DNA of 64,000 nucleotides from positions 1-64,000 of the forward strand of contig NZ_BTCK01000029.1 of the NCBI RefSeq assembly GCF_033239625.1. Reading direction: 5' to 3'. Below the pieces are notes generated by a model that saw only the letters and a program-made list of their open reading frames with translations, was not told the origin of the DNA and did not search any database. Shown in pieces: positions 32,866 to 41,607 of this stretch; within the stretch, counting starts at the first letter, position 1; every line of letters begins with the position of its first letter. A program made the translations under genes and the position numbers. This stretch comes from Paenibacillus_T sp033239625 (GTDB taxonomy: Bacteria > Bacillota > Bacilli > Paenibacillales > Paenibacillaceae).

Positions 32866-34128
32866 TTACAGGTAAGTATCTAGGAATGCGTTACGGAATT
32901 TCCCCGCTGGATCGTACTTAAGCAGCAATTGACGGAAATCCGATAACCGCGCATACAGTGATTGAACCTTCTGAGGCTCCATCGCAAATAGCTTCGCCCA
33001 GTGCGGGCGTGCTTCGAATGGCGCAAGCGCTTGTTCGATCAGTGGCAGCAGCTGGCGGACAGATTCCCAATCTGGTTTCCATGTAAAATGCAGACCTACA
33101 CTATCCTGCTGGTAACACGGGCTCATCCAGAAGTGATCGGCTGCAATGGAGCGAACTTCGGAAACAAAGAGCAGCGGCGCAATTCGCTCACGCAGCCCTT
33201 CAAGCGCGCGAAGCGCTTCGAACGCATTTCGTCTCGGCACAAAATATTCACTCTGCAGCTCATTCCCCGCACTCGGCGTAAAGTCCATACGGAAATGAGG
33301 CAGACGCTCGTGCCAAGGTCCTGGAACGCCTAACTGCTCGCTGCAGTTGATCTCCGATTGACCCGGTACGGGATGCCGCTTGGCTGGCGCAGATGCAGCT
33401 CCGAAGAAATCAGTAGATGCTGCCTCGGAAGGATCCTCGCCTTCCATCAACTTGCGCTTCACCCACACTTGGTTAAACACAGAGTCTTCCCAGTTCGTGA
33501 ACAAGCTGACGCTGTATGCAGAGGACATAATCTCGTTGAAACCGCCTGCATCCAGCGCTGTTAGCGGGAGATGATCATATACCGTCTGACGGATCGAGAA
33601 CGCAGGTACAACGTCCAGCTTCAGCTTCGCGACGACGCCAAGCCCGCCAAGTCCAACGACCGCTCCCTCGAAATCAGTATCCGCACCACGTGTAAGTACG
33701 GTTACTTCTCCATCGGCCTTCACCAGCTCAATGGAGTGGACAGCGCCTGCTAGTCCAGCGTTCTGATCGCCTGAACCATGCGTTGCGGTGGCAACGGCGC
33801 CCGCGACGCTGATGTGCGGAAGCGAAGCCAGATTATGCAGGGCATAGCCTTGATTATTCAAATAATGGCCCAGTTCACCGTATCGAATGCCGCCTTCAAC
33901 GGTTACGGTTTGTTTTTCCCGATCGAGCTCGAGAACCCGATCCATCTTGCGAAGCGAGAGCTGGATACCGGTGGTGTCAGCAATTCCATTGAAGGAGTGG
34001 CGCGATCCAAGCGTGCGGATGCGCTCGCTGCTCATTACGATATCGCGTACTTCTTCCAGATTCGCAGGTTCAAGCAATTGTGACGAACCGTAGCGGTAGT
34101 TGCCTGCCCAGTTAAGTCTTTCTCCCAT
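32866..34128 (-). CDS. FAD-dependent alditol oxidase-like enzyme, 420 aa
   Basis: NWAGNYRYGSSQLLEPANLE and LGSRHSFNGIADTTG are diagnostic of the alditol/xylitol oxidase branch of the VAO family; the His in GSRHSF is the covalent FAD attachment site in AldO. GYALHNLASLPHISVAGAVA, THGSG and the C-terminal KYDPAGKFRNAFLD complete the family pattern. Length equals Streptomyces AldO (418). It oxidises the terminal hydroxyl of sugar alcohols with O2, giving H2O2. AAGGGG precedes the ATG. Five bases separate it from the phosphotransferase gene upstream; rph follows after 70 bases. Confidence 0.88.
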   Translation of the reverse strand: MGERLNWAGNYRYGSSQLLEPANLEEVRDIVMSSERIRTLGSRHSFNGIADTTGIQLSLRKMDRVLELDREKQTVTVEGGIRYGELGHYLNNQGYALHNLASLPHISVAGAVATATHGSGDQNAGLAGAVHSIELVKADGEVTVLTRGADTDFEGAVVGLGGLGVVAKLKLDVVPAFSIRQTVYDHLPLTALDAGGFNEIMSSAYSVSLFTNWEDSVFNQVWVKRKLMEGEDPSEAASTDFFGAASAPAKRHPVPGQSEINCSEQLGVPGPWHERLPHFRMDFTPSAGNELQSEYFVPRRNAFEALRALEGLRERIAPLLFVSEVRSIAADHFWMSPCYQQDSVGLHFTWKPDWESVRQLLPLIEQALAPFEARPHWAKLFAMEPQKVQSLYARLSDFRQLLLKYDPAGKFRNAFLDTYL

Positions 34129-34133
34129 ATGAA

Positions 34134-35102
34134 CTACCCCTTCGATTGTGTGATTTCCCCATTTGAAATTAACAGCCGTACAGCTAGTTTCGCGTATCCA
34201 ACATGGGTGTCGATCAAGTCAGGTGCACGATCGATCGCCCATCTGACTGTATCGAACGTTTTTAACAACAAGATTTGTCTGGAGCTAGCAAGAGATTGCT
34301 CGTGAATGCCATAGCCGTCCAGGAAAGCTCGGAATTCCTCGTCGCTAAGGCCTTGTTCGATTAACTGATGCAGCATCAGACCGACGATATCGCCATGCGG
34401 AACCGGGCTTACAGCGGCGTTGCCCCAATCGATTAATGTCACTTGGCCAGCCTGATCGATGATTGTATTTTTCAACGAAAGATCGTTATGGGTTAAACCG
34501 AATTGGAACGTTTCTTGCCGTATGCTCTCGAAAATCTGCCGTACCTGCAGCGATTGCATCGGTGCATACACGCCGAGGGCGATCAACGGATCATCGTCCT
34601 TCAAGCTATTGATATTATGCTGCACATAACCTAGCCAAGTGCCATCCGAACCTGGATGAGGAGGCGAGCTCCACACGCCTTGATCGGCATCGACGAGATT
34701 CTCCCCATAGCCCTTCACCGGAATGTTAAGTAAATGCTTCGTATAGCGGCCAATTTGCTTCCATATATCCGACTTAGGCATCGTGCTGTCCAACCCGTTC
34801 TCTCCTTCTACGAAGGATTGAATCATATAGGCTGCTCCATCTGCAATGCCGATTGCCAATACCTCTGGTCCGGGAACGCCGGCTGCGGCGGATTGTTCGA
34901 TGCACCATTGTTCTTGCATATAGCCTGCATATGCGCCTTCATCGTTCATGCGAACAACGACTTTGCGATGCGCTGTTTCAACGACGTAAACTTGATTGAC
35001 CATGCCTTTATCCAAGATCGGATAGGACGATATCACTTGTTCTTGAAGAAAATCGCTTGCTATTCGTTCGGCTTGCTGAATGATTGCGCTCAACAGTGTC
35101 AC
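34134..35102 (-). CDS. Aminoglycoside phosphotransferase (APH) fold kinase, 322 aa
   Basis: APH/choline-kinase fold: RKVVVRMNDEG (ATP Lys), LTHNDLSLKNTIID (catalytic HxD-x4-N) and VTLIDWGNAAVSPVPHGDIV (metal-binding Asp). The family phosphorylates small molecules such as aminoglycosides, macrolides, choline or homoserine; the substrate cannot be predicted here. Start is GTG 35102 after AAGGAAAAGAT. It lies between a DUF1963 gene (17-base gap) and the alditol oxidase gene (5-base gap), and rph is in the same run. Confidence 0.85.
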   Translation of the reverse strand: MTLLSAIIQQAERIASDFLQEQVISSYPILDKGMVNQVYVVETAHRKVVVRMNDEGAYAGYMQEQWCIEQSAAAGVPGPEVLAIGIADGAAYMIQSFVEGENGLDSTMPKSDIWKQIGRYTKHLLNIPVKGYGENLVDADQGVWSSPPHPGSDGTWLGYVQHNINSLKDDDPLIALGVYAPMQSLQVRQIFESIRQETFQFGLTHNDLSLKNTIIDQAGQVTLIDWGNAAVSPVPHGDIVGLMLHQLIEQGLSDEEFRAFLDGYGIHEQSLASSRQILLLKTFDTVRWAIDRAPDLIDTHVGYAKLAVRLLISNGEITQSKG

Positions 35103-35119
35103 ATCTTTTCCTTAGGAAG

Positions 35120-35989
35120 TTAAAAGCACTGCATTTCGCATACAACGCGATCGAAGCTTTGTGCTGCAAGGTCCTCCTCCCGGATCCAGAAGTAAATACG
35201 TCCGACGTCTCCGAACATGATGCCTGTGCGATCTTCATCTGAATCGATCTGAAGAAGCAGCCGCCATTGAAGAGCAGACTTCACCGTACGGGCATTGACT
35301 TCTGCGTCCTGGAGCATGTCATAGGTAACGTCCGTTGTCATCACCTCGCATGCCACTTGCATATCTCCTTGGATTTGGTCCGGGTGACCAAGTAAGCGAT
35401 GGATTGTATCTTTCGGCTGTAAACGCTCGCGATATGCCTCGAGAAACACTCCCCAATACAGGTCGAAGTGTTCACGGTTTCCATTCCACCCTAGACCCAT
35501 GCTCTCCAGATAGGCCGATTCCGATGCAGGTACACAGAGGGTCGGTGTGAATGCAGCGAGATTCGGACGGAAGACAGCCTCCTCTGTCAGTTCAGGCAGA
35601 GGTCTGCGGGCAAACTCCGGGAGATGCTCGATTGGTGTATAGATGACGCGGCAGGTATTAGGATCCTCATAGAAATCTGGATTCTCCAGCCCTTCCACCG
35701 TATAGAAGAAGGACAACACGCCTTCGGATGGCAGCAATGTGTTGTCAGTTAAGTCGGCAAGGTTGATCTGAGCGGCGAAGGACATGTTGTGCCCTTCCCA
35801 TTGCGGCCACTCGACATCCGCATGAAGATCAGGTTTGCCTCCAATTTTGCTTGCTCCGGCAGGAATGTCCGCGTCCTCCTCCGGGTTCAATTGAATCTCA
35901 TAGGACGGGAAGATCAAGGAGTCGAATCGGTCTGTATATGCCTCTAGGCCGGATGCAGCCAGCAACTCTAGGATCTCATTCTTCTTCAT
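35120..35989 (-). CDS. DUF1963 (YwqG-like) protein, 289 aa
   Basis: SKIGGKPDLHADVEWPQWEG, MSFAAQINLADL, GVLSFFYTVEG and the C-terminal LLQIDSDEDRTGIMFGDVGR followed by IYFWIREEDL are the DUF1963 signature seen in Bacillus YwqG. The fold is known structurally but the function is not. The protein is soluble. Start is ATG 35989, 11 nt after GGGAGG. It follows the SDR gene by 36 bases and precedes the APH-like gene by 17, so it is probably cotranscribed. Confidence 0.85.
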   Translation of the reverse strand: MKKNEILELLAASGLEAYTDRFDSLIFPSYEIQLNPEEDADIPAGASKIGGKPDLHADVEWPQWEGHNMSFAAQINLADLTDNTLLPSEGVLSFFYTVEGLENPDFYEDPNTCRVIYTPIEHLPEFARRPLPELTEEAVFRPNLAAFTPTLCVPASESAYLESMGLGWNGNREHFDLYWGVFLEAYRERLQPKDTIHRLLGHPDQIQGDMQVACEVMTTDVTYDMLQDAEVNARTVKSALQWRLLLQIDSDEDRTGIMFGDVGRIYFWIREEDLAAQSFDRVVCEMQCF

Positions 35990-36025
35990 CTTCTTATCAT
36001 CCTCCCGCAATAGTGGGTTTGCCTG

Positions 36026-36805
36026 TTATAGCACGGCAGCCTTGCCGCCATCAATATTAACTGCCGTGCCGGTTACATAGGATGCTGCATCCGACGCAAG
36101 GAATGCAATGACGTTCGCCGCTTCTTCAGCACGACCGATACGTCCTAGCGGGATGTCGTGACGAGGATGGGCGGCGAATTCATCCCATGATAATTGCGGT
36201 GCTGTCGCTTGCCACATCCGTTCGATCTGATCGCTTCGAATGAGTCCGATGCACACGGCGTTGACGCGAATGCGATCCGAAGCCAGATCCTTGCTCATGG
36301 CCTTGGTCAATGCCAGTCCTGCTGCACGACTGACTGAAGTCGGCAGCGACGAGCCTGAAGGCGTTTTGCCGCCGACGGCTGTGACATTGACGATTGCCCC
36401 TCCGCCCTCGCGCAAATATGGCAGCGCTGAACGGCTCATATGAACGGCGCCGAATAGTTTAAGATCCAGATCGGCTGACCAGGCGGATGCGTCCACGGTT
36501 TCGAACGGCTTGGCAGCCGAAGTGCCTGCGTTGTTCACGATGATGTCGATTCCGCCGAAACGTTCCGCAACGGCCGATACAGCGCGCTGCACATCCGCTT
36601 CAAGAGATACGTCAGCCGCGACGATGAACGGTTCTGTACCTGTCTTAGCAGCAATCTGTTTTGCCGCTTCCTTAAGCGATCCCTCATTCCTAGCGACGAT
36701 AGCGACCTGAGCGCCCTCGGATGCAAGAAGCATCGCCGTCGCGAAGCCGATTCCTTTACTGCCGCCTGTGATGATAGCGCGTTTGCCTCGAAGTCCTAGA
36801 TCCAT
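36026..36805 (-). CDS. SDR-fold protein with altered catalytic residues, 259 aa
   Basis: Rossmann motif TGGSKGIGFATA, ADVSLEADV, NNAGTSAAKP and the C-terminal GRIGRAEEAANVIAFLASDA are those of classical SDRs. However, the expected YxxxK is TSVSR (LPTSVSRAAGLALTKA) and the expected catalytic Ser segment reads NVTAVGGKTP, so Tyr and Lys are both replaced. Either the enzyme uses a different mechanism or it is a non-catalytic relative. GGGGAGG precedes the ATG. Only 21 bases separate it from the epimerase gene upstream. Confidence 0.85.
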   Translation of the reverse strand: MDLGLRGKRAIITGGSKGIGFATAMLLASEGAQVAIVARNEGSLKEAAKQIAAKTGTEPFIVAADVSLEADVQRAVSAVAERFGGIDIIVNNAGTSAAKPFETVDASAWSADLDLKLFGAVHMSRSALPYLREGGGAIVNVTAVGGKTPSGSSLPTSVSRAAGLALTKAMSKDLASDRIRVNAVCIGLIRSDQIERMWQATAPQLSWDEFAAHPRHDIPLGRIGRAEEAANVIAFLASDAASYVTGTAVNIDGGKAAVL

Positions 36806-36826
36806 GGTTAATCCTCCCCTAACCCA

Positions 36827-37705
36827 TTATTTATCGTAGCCGATCGTCATCTGAAGCTGAAGCGCTTGTCCCGGTTCTACGAGCAGCAAGCCCTTGTTAT
36901 CGTTAAGCGCTTCGTTAAGCGCTGTCCAAGGTTCAACGCACACGAACGGCTTGCCTTCTACCGACCACAAAACAACGTAACGGAACTCCTCGCTGTAGCT
37001 CAGCTGCACGCGGCCGCCGCCAACGTTCAATGGAAAGGCGATTTCCCGTTGTTTGGCATCTAACAATGCAACAGATTCGACGAGTCCGTTCAAGTCGAAC
37101 GTACCGTTGAATGGTTTCGTAAGATTGTCATTGTAGTCGAGCAGCTGCGTTGCATCCGATGTATACGACAAGTTCTTGCTGTCCGCAGCGAAGTATGGAT
37201 GGAAGCCTGCAACCATCGGCATCTGCTCTTCGGACAGATTGGCATATTGCTGCTCGATCGCGAGCTTGCCGTTCTTAAGCCGATAGGTGAACCGCAGCTC
37301 GAACGCGAATGGGAACGAAGCCAACGTCTCTTCATCGCTTCGTAGAGCCAGCGTGACATAAGCACCGTTATCCGTGCCTGACTCTACGACCTGCCAAGGC
37401 TTCACGCGTGCGACGCCATGATTTTTCATCGCATAGGTACGGCCCTTCCATTCATACTGACCGCCAACAAGTTGACCGCAGATCGGGAATAATACGGGAA
37501 CCCCTCCGCGAATGTTCGCTTGCGGATTCAAGAATGTTTCACGATCCAGATAGAGCAGCTCTTGTCCGTTCAATTCGCATTGGATGACGATCGCTCCGCG
37601 TTCCGGACACACGATAACACGAGATTGCGTTGCAGACTCGGACAGTTCGATTAGAGGGTAACCGTCGTCGTAAGTATGTATGGCGTAGGTCGTTTGATCA
37701 ATCAT
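36827..37705 (-). CDS. Aldose 1-epimerase / glucose-6-phosphate 1-epimerase-like protein, 292 aa
   Basis: Galactose mutarotase-like beta-sandwich: RGGVPVLFPICGQLVGG, KNHGVARVKPW (catalytic His), VAGFHPYFAA (second His) and VCVEPWTALNEAL (catalytic Glu). The pattern is closest to the YeaD-type branch acting on sugars or hexose 6-phosphates. No signal peptide. AGGAGG lies 7 nt before the ATG at 37705. It is the first gene of the run that continues through the SDR, DUF1963, APH, oxidase and rph genes. Confidence 0.87.
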   Translation of the reverse strand: MIDQTTYAIHTYDDGYPLIELSESATQSRVIVCPERGAIVIQCELNGQELLYLDRETFLNPQANIRGGVPVLFPICGQLVGGQYEWKGRTYAMKNHGVARVKPWQVVESGTDNGAYVTLALRSDEETLASFPFAFELRFTYRLKNGKLAIEQQYANLSEEQMPMVAGFHPYFAADSKNLSYTSDATQLLDYNDNLTKPFNGTFDLNGLVESVALLDAKQREIAFPLNVGGGRVQLSYSEEFRYVVLWSVEGKPFVCVEPWTALNEALNDNKGLLLVEPGQALQLQMTIGYDK

Positions 37706-37810
37706 TGGTGTGCCTCCTGTGGCTGTTTATTCATGAACCATCCTCATTATACCAATAGCTTGAGCAAAATGAACATTGACGTGCATCAACATGGCTTGTG
37801 CATCGAAAAA

Positions 37811-37838
37811 AGAGATTGCCCCGCACAGGGCAATCTCT
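37811..37838 (-). terminator. Intrinsic terminator of the glycosylation operon
   Basis: AGAGATTGCCC / GGGCAATCTCT with a six-base loop followed on the minus strand by TTTTTTCG. Confidence 0.85.
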
Positions 37839-37850
37839 TCTTCTGTGGCA

Positions 37851-38921
37851 TTAGAACAGTCGTTCGCGAAATGGCGTGACGAGCGATTGATAAGCAGTTT
37901 CACGTCCTTGCTCCAGCTTGCTGATATAACTTTCCCGACAAGTCGCTGCAGCTTGGACTTTCTCCAATAGCTTATTGGCCGATTGAGGATCATCGGAGCT
38001 GATAATCCAATCGGACAAATCTAGTCCATGCATGAGATCGAAGCTCTTGAATCGATAACCGATACAGACGAATGGCACGTTCGCCGCAGCTGATAACAAG
38101 CTGGCGTGCAGCTTTAAGTTAATCGTCGCTTCGAAGCCAGACAGCATCTGGACATATTCCGCTGCTGCATATACCTTAGGGTCGAACGTCACATTCTCAT
38201 TGAGGCCGAGCTTATGGTACAGCCTTGTCAGAGCCTCCTTGTCTGGCCCCCAGACCGAATATAGGTGCAGCTTGTACCCGAGCTTAAGCAAGGAGCGGCC
38301 CGTCTCTGCCAGCGCATCCTCCACTTGTTCTTCGTTGCCGCCATAAATTCGATTGTAAGAAGTGCCCCAATTGATGCCGATTGTCCGTTGCTGATCTTGG
38401 ATAGCTTCAACCTGCTGCGCGGGTATCGGATTCAACGCATTCATCAGCATTGCAGAATCGCCGCTGATCGTCAGATGCTGCGGCAAGGCGCCTAGCGATT
38501 CGACATAAGCTCTCGTCCACGGCCCACGTACACCGCAATAGGCGCTGTTGTCCATCACAGCTTTCAATTTCATGCGATAATCCGCGCTTTCATTAGCTGG
38601 CTCGGGCATCAGCTGCCCGTCTGGTGAAGGTGCCCATTGATGCAGTCGGTCATGGCCGCTGCCCCAGACGATGATGGTCCTCCTAAGCTCCAACGCTTCA
38701 TAAACCAGGTCGACATAACCCGGGATGATGAGCGATCCCCCGCCTAATACGATCGTATCGTATTGGCTAACGTTCTTCCATTCCACATGTGGCAGTGAAG
38801 GGATGACTTGATGTTCATCGTCCTTCAGATGAGCTTCCGACAGGGCCTTGAACATCTGCCACATCCACTCGTCTCCGAGATTGTTGAACCCTATCCACCC
38901 CAAATATAAAACCTTTCGCAT
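37851..38921 (-). CDS. Polysaccharide pyruvyl transferase family protein (CsaB-like), 356 aa
   Basis: YLGWIGFNNLGDEWMWQMF, TIVLGGGSLIIPG, YCGVRGPWTRAYVESLG, GDSAML and the C-terminal INLKLHASLLSAAANVPFVC followed by IGYRFKSFDLM match the PS_pyruv_trans family, whose CsaB members pyruvylate secondary cell wall polymer and whose relatives act in spore coat polysaccharide synthesis. Cytosolic. It is the last gene of the operon that begins at 41413, directly after a GT4 glycosyltransferase gene (23-base gap). Confidence 0.85.
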   Translation of the reverse strand: MRKVLYLGWIGFNNLGDEWMWQMFKALSEAHLKDDEHQVIPSLPHVEWKNVSQYDTIVLGGGSLIIPGYVDLVYEALELRRTIIVWGSGHDRLHQWAPSPDGQLMPEPANESADYRMKLKAVMDNSAYCGVRGPWTRAYVESLGALPQHLTISGDSAMLMNALNPIPAQQVEAIQDQQRTIGINWGTSYNRIYGGNEEQVEDALAETGRSLLKLGYKLHLYSVWGPDKEALTRLYHKLGLNENVTFDPKVYAAAEYVQMLSGFEATINLKLHASLLSAAANVPFVCIGYRFKSFDLMHGLDLSDWIISSDDPQSANKLLEKVQAAATCRESYISKLEQGRETAYQSLVTPFRERLF

Positions 38922-38944
38922 TCTTTACGATCACTCCATTCCTA

Positions 38945-40075
38945 TCAAGTCCTCTGCAGCAAGGATTCGTACAGTTGCTTCATCTGAACCGCTTTGTCAC
39001 GAATATGAAAATTACCCTTCGCCCATGCCTGCCCCCGCCGTCCAAGCTCCACCAGACTTTCATTGGATGAGAGCAACTGGCTGATCGTGTCGCAGATTAG
39101 CTGCTCAGAGGGACGATCCTTCGAGTCGTGATCGCCAAAATAGTAACGCCAAGCCTCTTCATAAACAGGCTGGTCAACGAGACCAAAGTATCCGTGATTG
39201 CCAATGGCTAGCACAGGCTTGCCGCACGCCATTGCTTCCAGCGCCACTCGGCCGGTTCCGACGACTAGATCGCCTAGGTTGTAATAATCGCGCATTTGCA
39301 TTTGGCTGCCGACCATATGGATGAATGGTGTGTTGGATTCTTGGTTCACAGACTCCGTCAGCTCAGCAATCGCAGCTGCCTGGTTGCCCGAGCCCACGAT
39401 AATGACATGGATGGGAAGCGTTTCGGAGAAACGGATCATGCGTGCCGCTCGTATGAGCATCGCGCATACGGCAGCCTTGTCCCAAGCGAGGCGGGACGCA
39501 TACACGATCACCTTCTCACCGTCCGAAATGCGAAGATTCGTTCGTAATTCATCGGATGATTTTGCAGAGCGATATTGTTCAAAATCAATGCCGTTGGCGA
39601 TTAAGTGCGACGGAATGCTTTGTCGATCCAGATAGGCTTGTACGGGAGGACTAACGGATACGAAGACACATCCAGCCTCCTTCAACTGTTGCAGCTGCTC
39701 CGTCGCATAATAAGCGCCGTGTACAGTGAATACAACGGGAATCCCCAGCTTCCTCGCAGCCTCTGCCGCATACATGCCTGATGGCGTCTGGTGAATATGC
39801 ACCAGATCGATCTTCCTGCTTCGCATGATTTGCGTAAGCGTACGCTCCGCATGCTCCTGATTCGCAGGATCCATCAGCTTCTCCGCTGTGAGATCGACGC
39901 GAAGAATCGGACAGCCTGCTCGAACAAACGATTCGTACATAACCCCGGTTCCTCCTGCATAGATAGGCATAACGCCGAGGGATGGGAAAGCCTTCACAAG
40001 GCTAAGCACATAGGTTTCTGTTCCGCCTAGAGACAAGCTGTCCATCACCATTAGGAGTCGAATCCGCTTAGGCAT
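38945..40075 (-). CDS. GT4-type glycosyltransferase, 376 aa
   Basis: GT-B fold family 1/4: N-terminal SLGGTETYVLSLVKAF, IDLVHIHQTPSGMYAAEAAR and VFTVHGAYY; C-terminal donor domain VIVYASRLAWDKA, GTGRVALEAMACGKPVLAIG. The usual EX7E is partly degenerate. It transfers a sugar from a nucleotide or lipid donor to an unknown acceptor. Start is placed at ATG 40075, 11 nt after AAAGG, overlapping the end of the GT2 gene by eight bases. Translationally coupled in the operon. Confidence 0.85.
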   Translation of the reverse strand: MPKRIRLLMVMDSLSLGGTETYVLSLVKAFPSLGVMPIYAGGTGVMYESFVRAGCPILRVDLTAEKLMDPANQEHAERTLTQIMRSRKIDLVHIHQTPSGMYAAEAARKLGIPVVFTVHGAYYATEQLQQLKEAGCVFVSVSPPVQAYLDRQSIPSHLIANGIDFEQYRSAKSSDELRTNLRISDGEKVIVYASRLAWDKAAVCAMLIRAARMIRFSETLPIHVIIVGSGNQAAAIAELTESVNQESNTPFIHMVGSQMQMRDYYNLGDLVVGTGRVALEAMACGKPVLAIGNHGYFGLVDQPVYEEAWRYYFGDHDSKDRPSEQLICDTISQLLSSNESLVELGRRGQAWAKGNFHIRDKAVQMKQLYESLLQRT

Positions 40076-40796
40076 TATTGTCATGACCTTTCTGTGTTTT
40101 GCCAAAATAGCTGCGCGAACGCTGCTTCATATGCTTGCGGTAGTAATACAGCACCTCCCGCAAATTGTCTACGTTCCTGGCGCCAGGCTTAATCACCTTC
40201 GCTATGAACTCATAATCCTCTGCGCCTTCGATACGTCTTGTATGTCCGCCGATTCGATCGAATACGGTCCCGCGGAACATCGCCGTTCCATGGCAAATGC
40301 AGTGTCCCCCTCGGGCATAGATCGTACCGATCTGATCGCCATATTTGAGCCAATGCACTGGCGTCTTACGTTCCGGATGTCCGTCTTCGAACACCTCGTA
40401 ATTCGTGCCAAGCAGATCGATATGCGGATGGTGGTTCAAGTATTGAACTTGCTTCGTAAGTCGATCCGGATGGGACAGATCATCGGCATCCTGGATGGCG
40501 ATAAACTCACCTTTGGCTAGATACATGCCAGTCGTTATAGCACCAGCGTAGCCGGTATTTCTCGGAAGCTGCAGCGCATGGATGCTTGTCCCTTCCCGCA
40601 ACAACGGCTCGTTCTCGTTAATCCAATTCTGCACATATTCATAAGACCCGTCTGTGGATGTGTCATCAATTATTATGAGCTCCCAGCTCGTATAGGTCTG
40701 ATTGAGCAAGCTTGTCAAGCAATCCTCAAGATAAGGAAGCTTGTTGTAGACCGTGGTGATCATGCTGACCAGCCCCGGTACACGTTGAAACGACAC
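40068..40796 (-). CDS. GT2 family glycosyltransferase, 242 aa
   Basis: GT-A fold: SMITTVYNKLPYLEDCLTSL, ELIIIDDTSTDGSYEYV, NTGYAGAITTGMYLAKGEFI, then IAIQDADDLSHP with the metal-binding DAD, and a C-terminal GAEDYEFIAKVI (ED general-base motif). No membrane segment. Start is GTG 40796, 8 nt after AAAGGAGG. It is the third gene of the operon, downstream of two small Sm-like proteins. Confidence 0.88.
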   Translation of the reverse strand: MSFQRVPGLVSMITTVYNKLPYLEDCLTSLLNQTYTSWELIIIDDTSTDGSYEYVQNWINENEPLLREGTSIHALQLPRNTGYAGAITTGMYLAKGEFIAIQDADDLSHPDRLTKQVQYLNHHPHIDLLGTNYEVFEDGHPERKTPVHWLKYGDQIGTIYARGGHCICHGTAMFRGTVFDRIGGHTRRIEGAEDYEFIAKVIKPGARNVDNLREVLYYYRKHMKQRSRSYFGKTQKGHDNNA

Positions 40797-40826
40797 CTGC
40801 CTCTCCTCCTTTAATGTCCGTAATGT

Positions 40827-41018
40827 TTAAAGCAGCCGAATATAAGAAATATAGCGGAGTTGAATAATCGCATAACTGCCACTCTCATAGCCGAAAATCT
40901 CCGATGTACGAATCGTTACCGCAGCACCTTCCACCGACACGAGCGTTCCGCAGATTGTTTCTAGCAGGCTCGCGACCTGAACCTCCCGATTCACGAGCGA
41001 TTGCAATTCTTCTATCAT
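40827..41018 (-). CDS. Small Sm-like beta-barrel protein, 63 aa
   Basis: Five predicted short strands: REVQVAS, ICGTLVSVEGAAVTIRTS, SYAIIQLRYISYIRLL. The GTLVSVEG...VxI pattern followed by an I-xx-ISYI strand resembles the LSm-like DUF2642 proteins common in Bacillus spore coats, in my memory. Its ATG overlaps the stop of the preceding gene (ATGA), so the two small proteins are coupled and likely act together. Function unknown. Confidence 0.7.
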   Translation of the reverse strand: MIEELQSLVNREVQVASLLETICGTLVSVEGAAVTIRTSEIFGYESGSYAIIQLRYISYIRLL

Positions 41019-41413
41019 CGTTCGACCTGCTTTCCTGTTAGTTGAAAGGCGACCAGCTGTTCAAGCGGCACCACAACCTTCGTTCCCCCATGCTCGCGCA
41101 TGACCAAATAATCGCTGCCTACCTTCATGATGGTTCCTTCGACTGTACCCGCTGGGGTTGATAGCTCGGCTTGCTTCCCTGTATACGGTTCAACAACTTG
41201 CTTGAGCTTGATCAGGGTATTGGAATTGATATCTCTGTCCGCCTCATGGCCAGACGAAGACAATTCTTCTCGAATCGTCTGACGCAGTTCTGCTATAAGG
41301 GTTGATCCGTTCAACGGTTCCGTTGACGGATCCTGTGAAGTGTTCGGCTTTAGGAGACGGGCTAACCCGTCAAAGTATTCTTTGAGCTCTCTCTCGTTTA
41401 CGATAATCTTCAT
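41015..41413 (-). CDS. Helical N-terminus plus Sm-like C-terminal domain protein, 132 aa
   Basis: Residues 1-80 are polar and helical (NERELKEYFDGLARLLK; TLIAELRQTIREELSSSG); residues 82-130 form an Sm-like unit (GKQAELSTPAGTVEGTIMKV, YLVMREHGGTKVVVPLEQLV) similar to that of the 63-residue protein encoded next. AGGAGG precedes the ATG. It is the first gene of the operon continuing into GT2, GT4 and pyruvyl transferase genes. A spore or cell surface role is inferred from this context only. Confidence 0.7.
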   Translation of the reverse strand: MKIIVNERELKEYFDGLARLLKPNTSQDPSTEPLNGSTLIAELRQTIREELSSSGHEADRDINSNTLIKLKQVVEPYTGKQAELSTPAGTVEGTIMKVGSDYLVMREHGGTKVVVPLEQLVAFQLTGKQVER

Positions 41414-41546
41414 CGTTCTCCATCCTCCTATTCTCTATGAAAACTTTTTCTCTATCTTTACTAGCGTATACAGTTGGGATGAAAACGATTGAGTCATATC
41501 ACTAGGAATCTATGAAAATGTTTGCTTGCCAATGCAAGACAAAAAG

Positions 41547-41571
41547 GACACCATCCCAAATGGAAGGTGTC
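41547..41571 (-). terminator. Intrinsic terminator of the 41608 gene
   Basis: GACACC / GGTGTC outer stem with inner CCCA/TGG pairing, followed on the minus strand by TTTTTG. Confidence 0.6.
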
Positions 41572-41607
41572 GATATAAGTGATCGTTACATCATCTAACG
41601 TTTTTTA

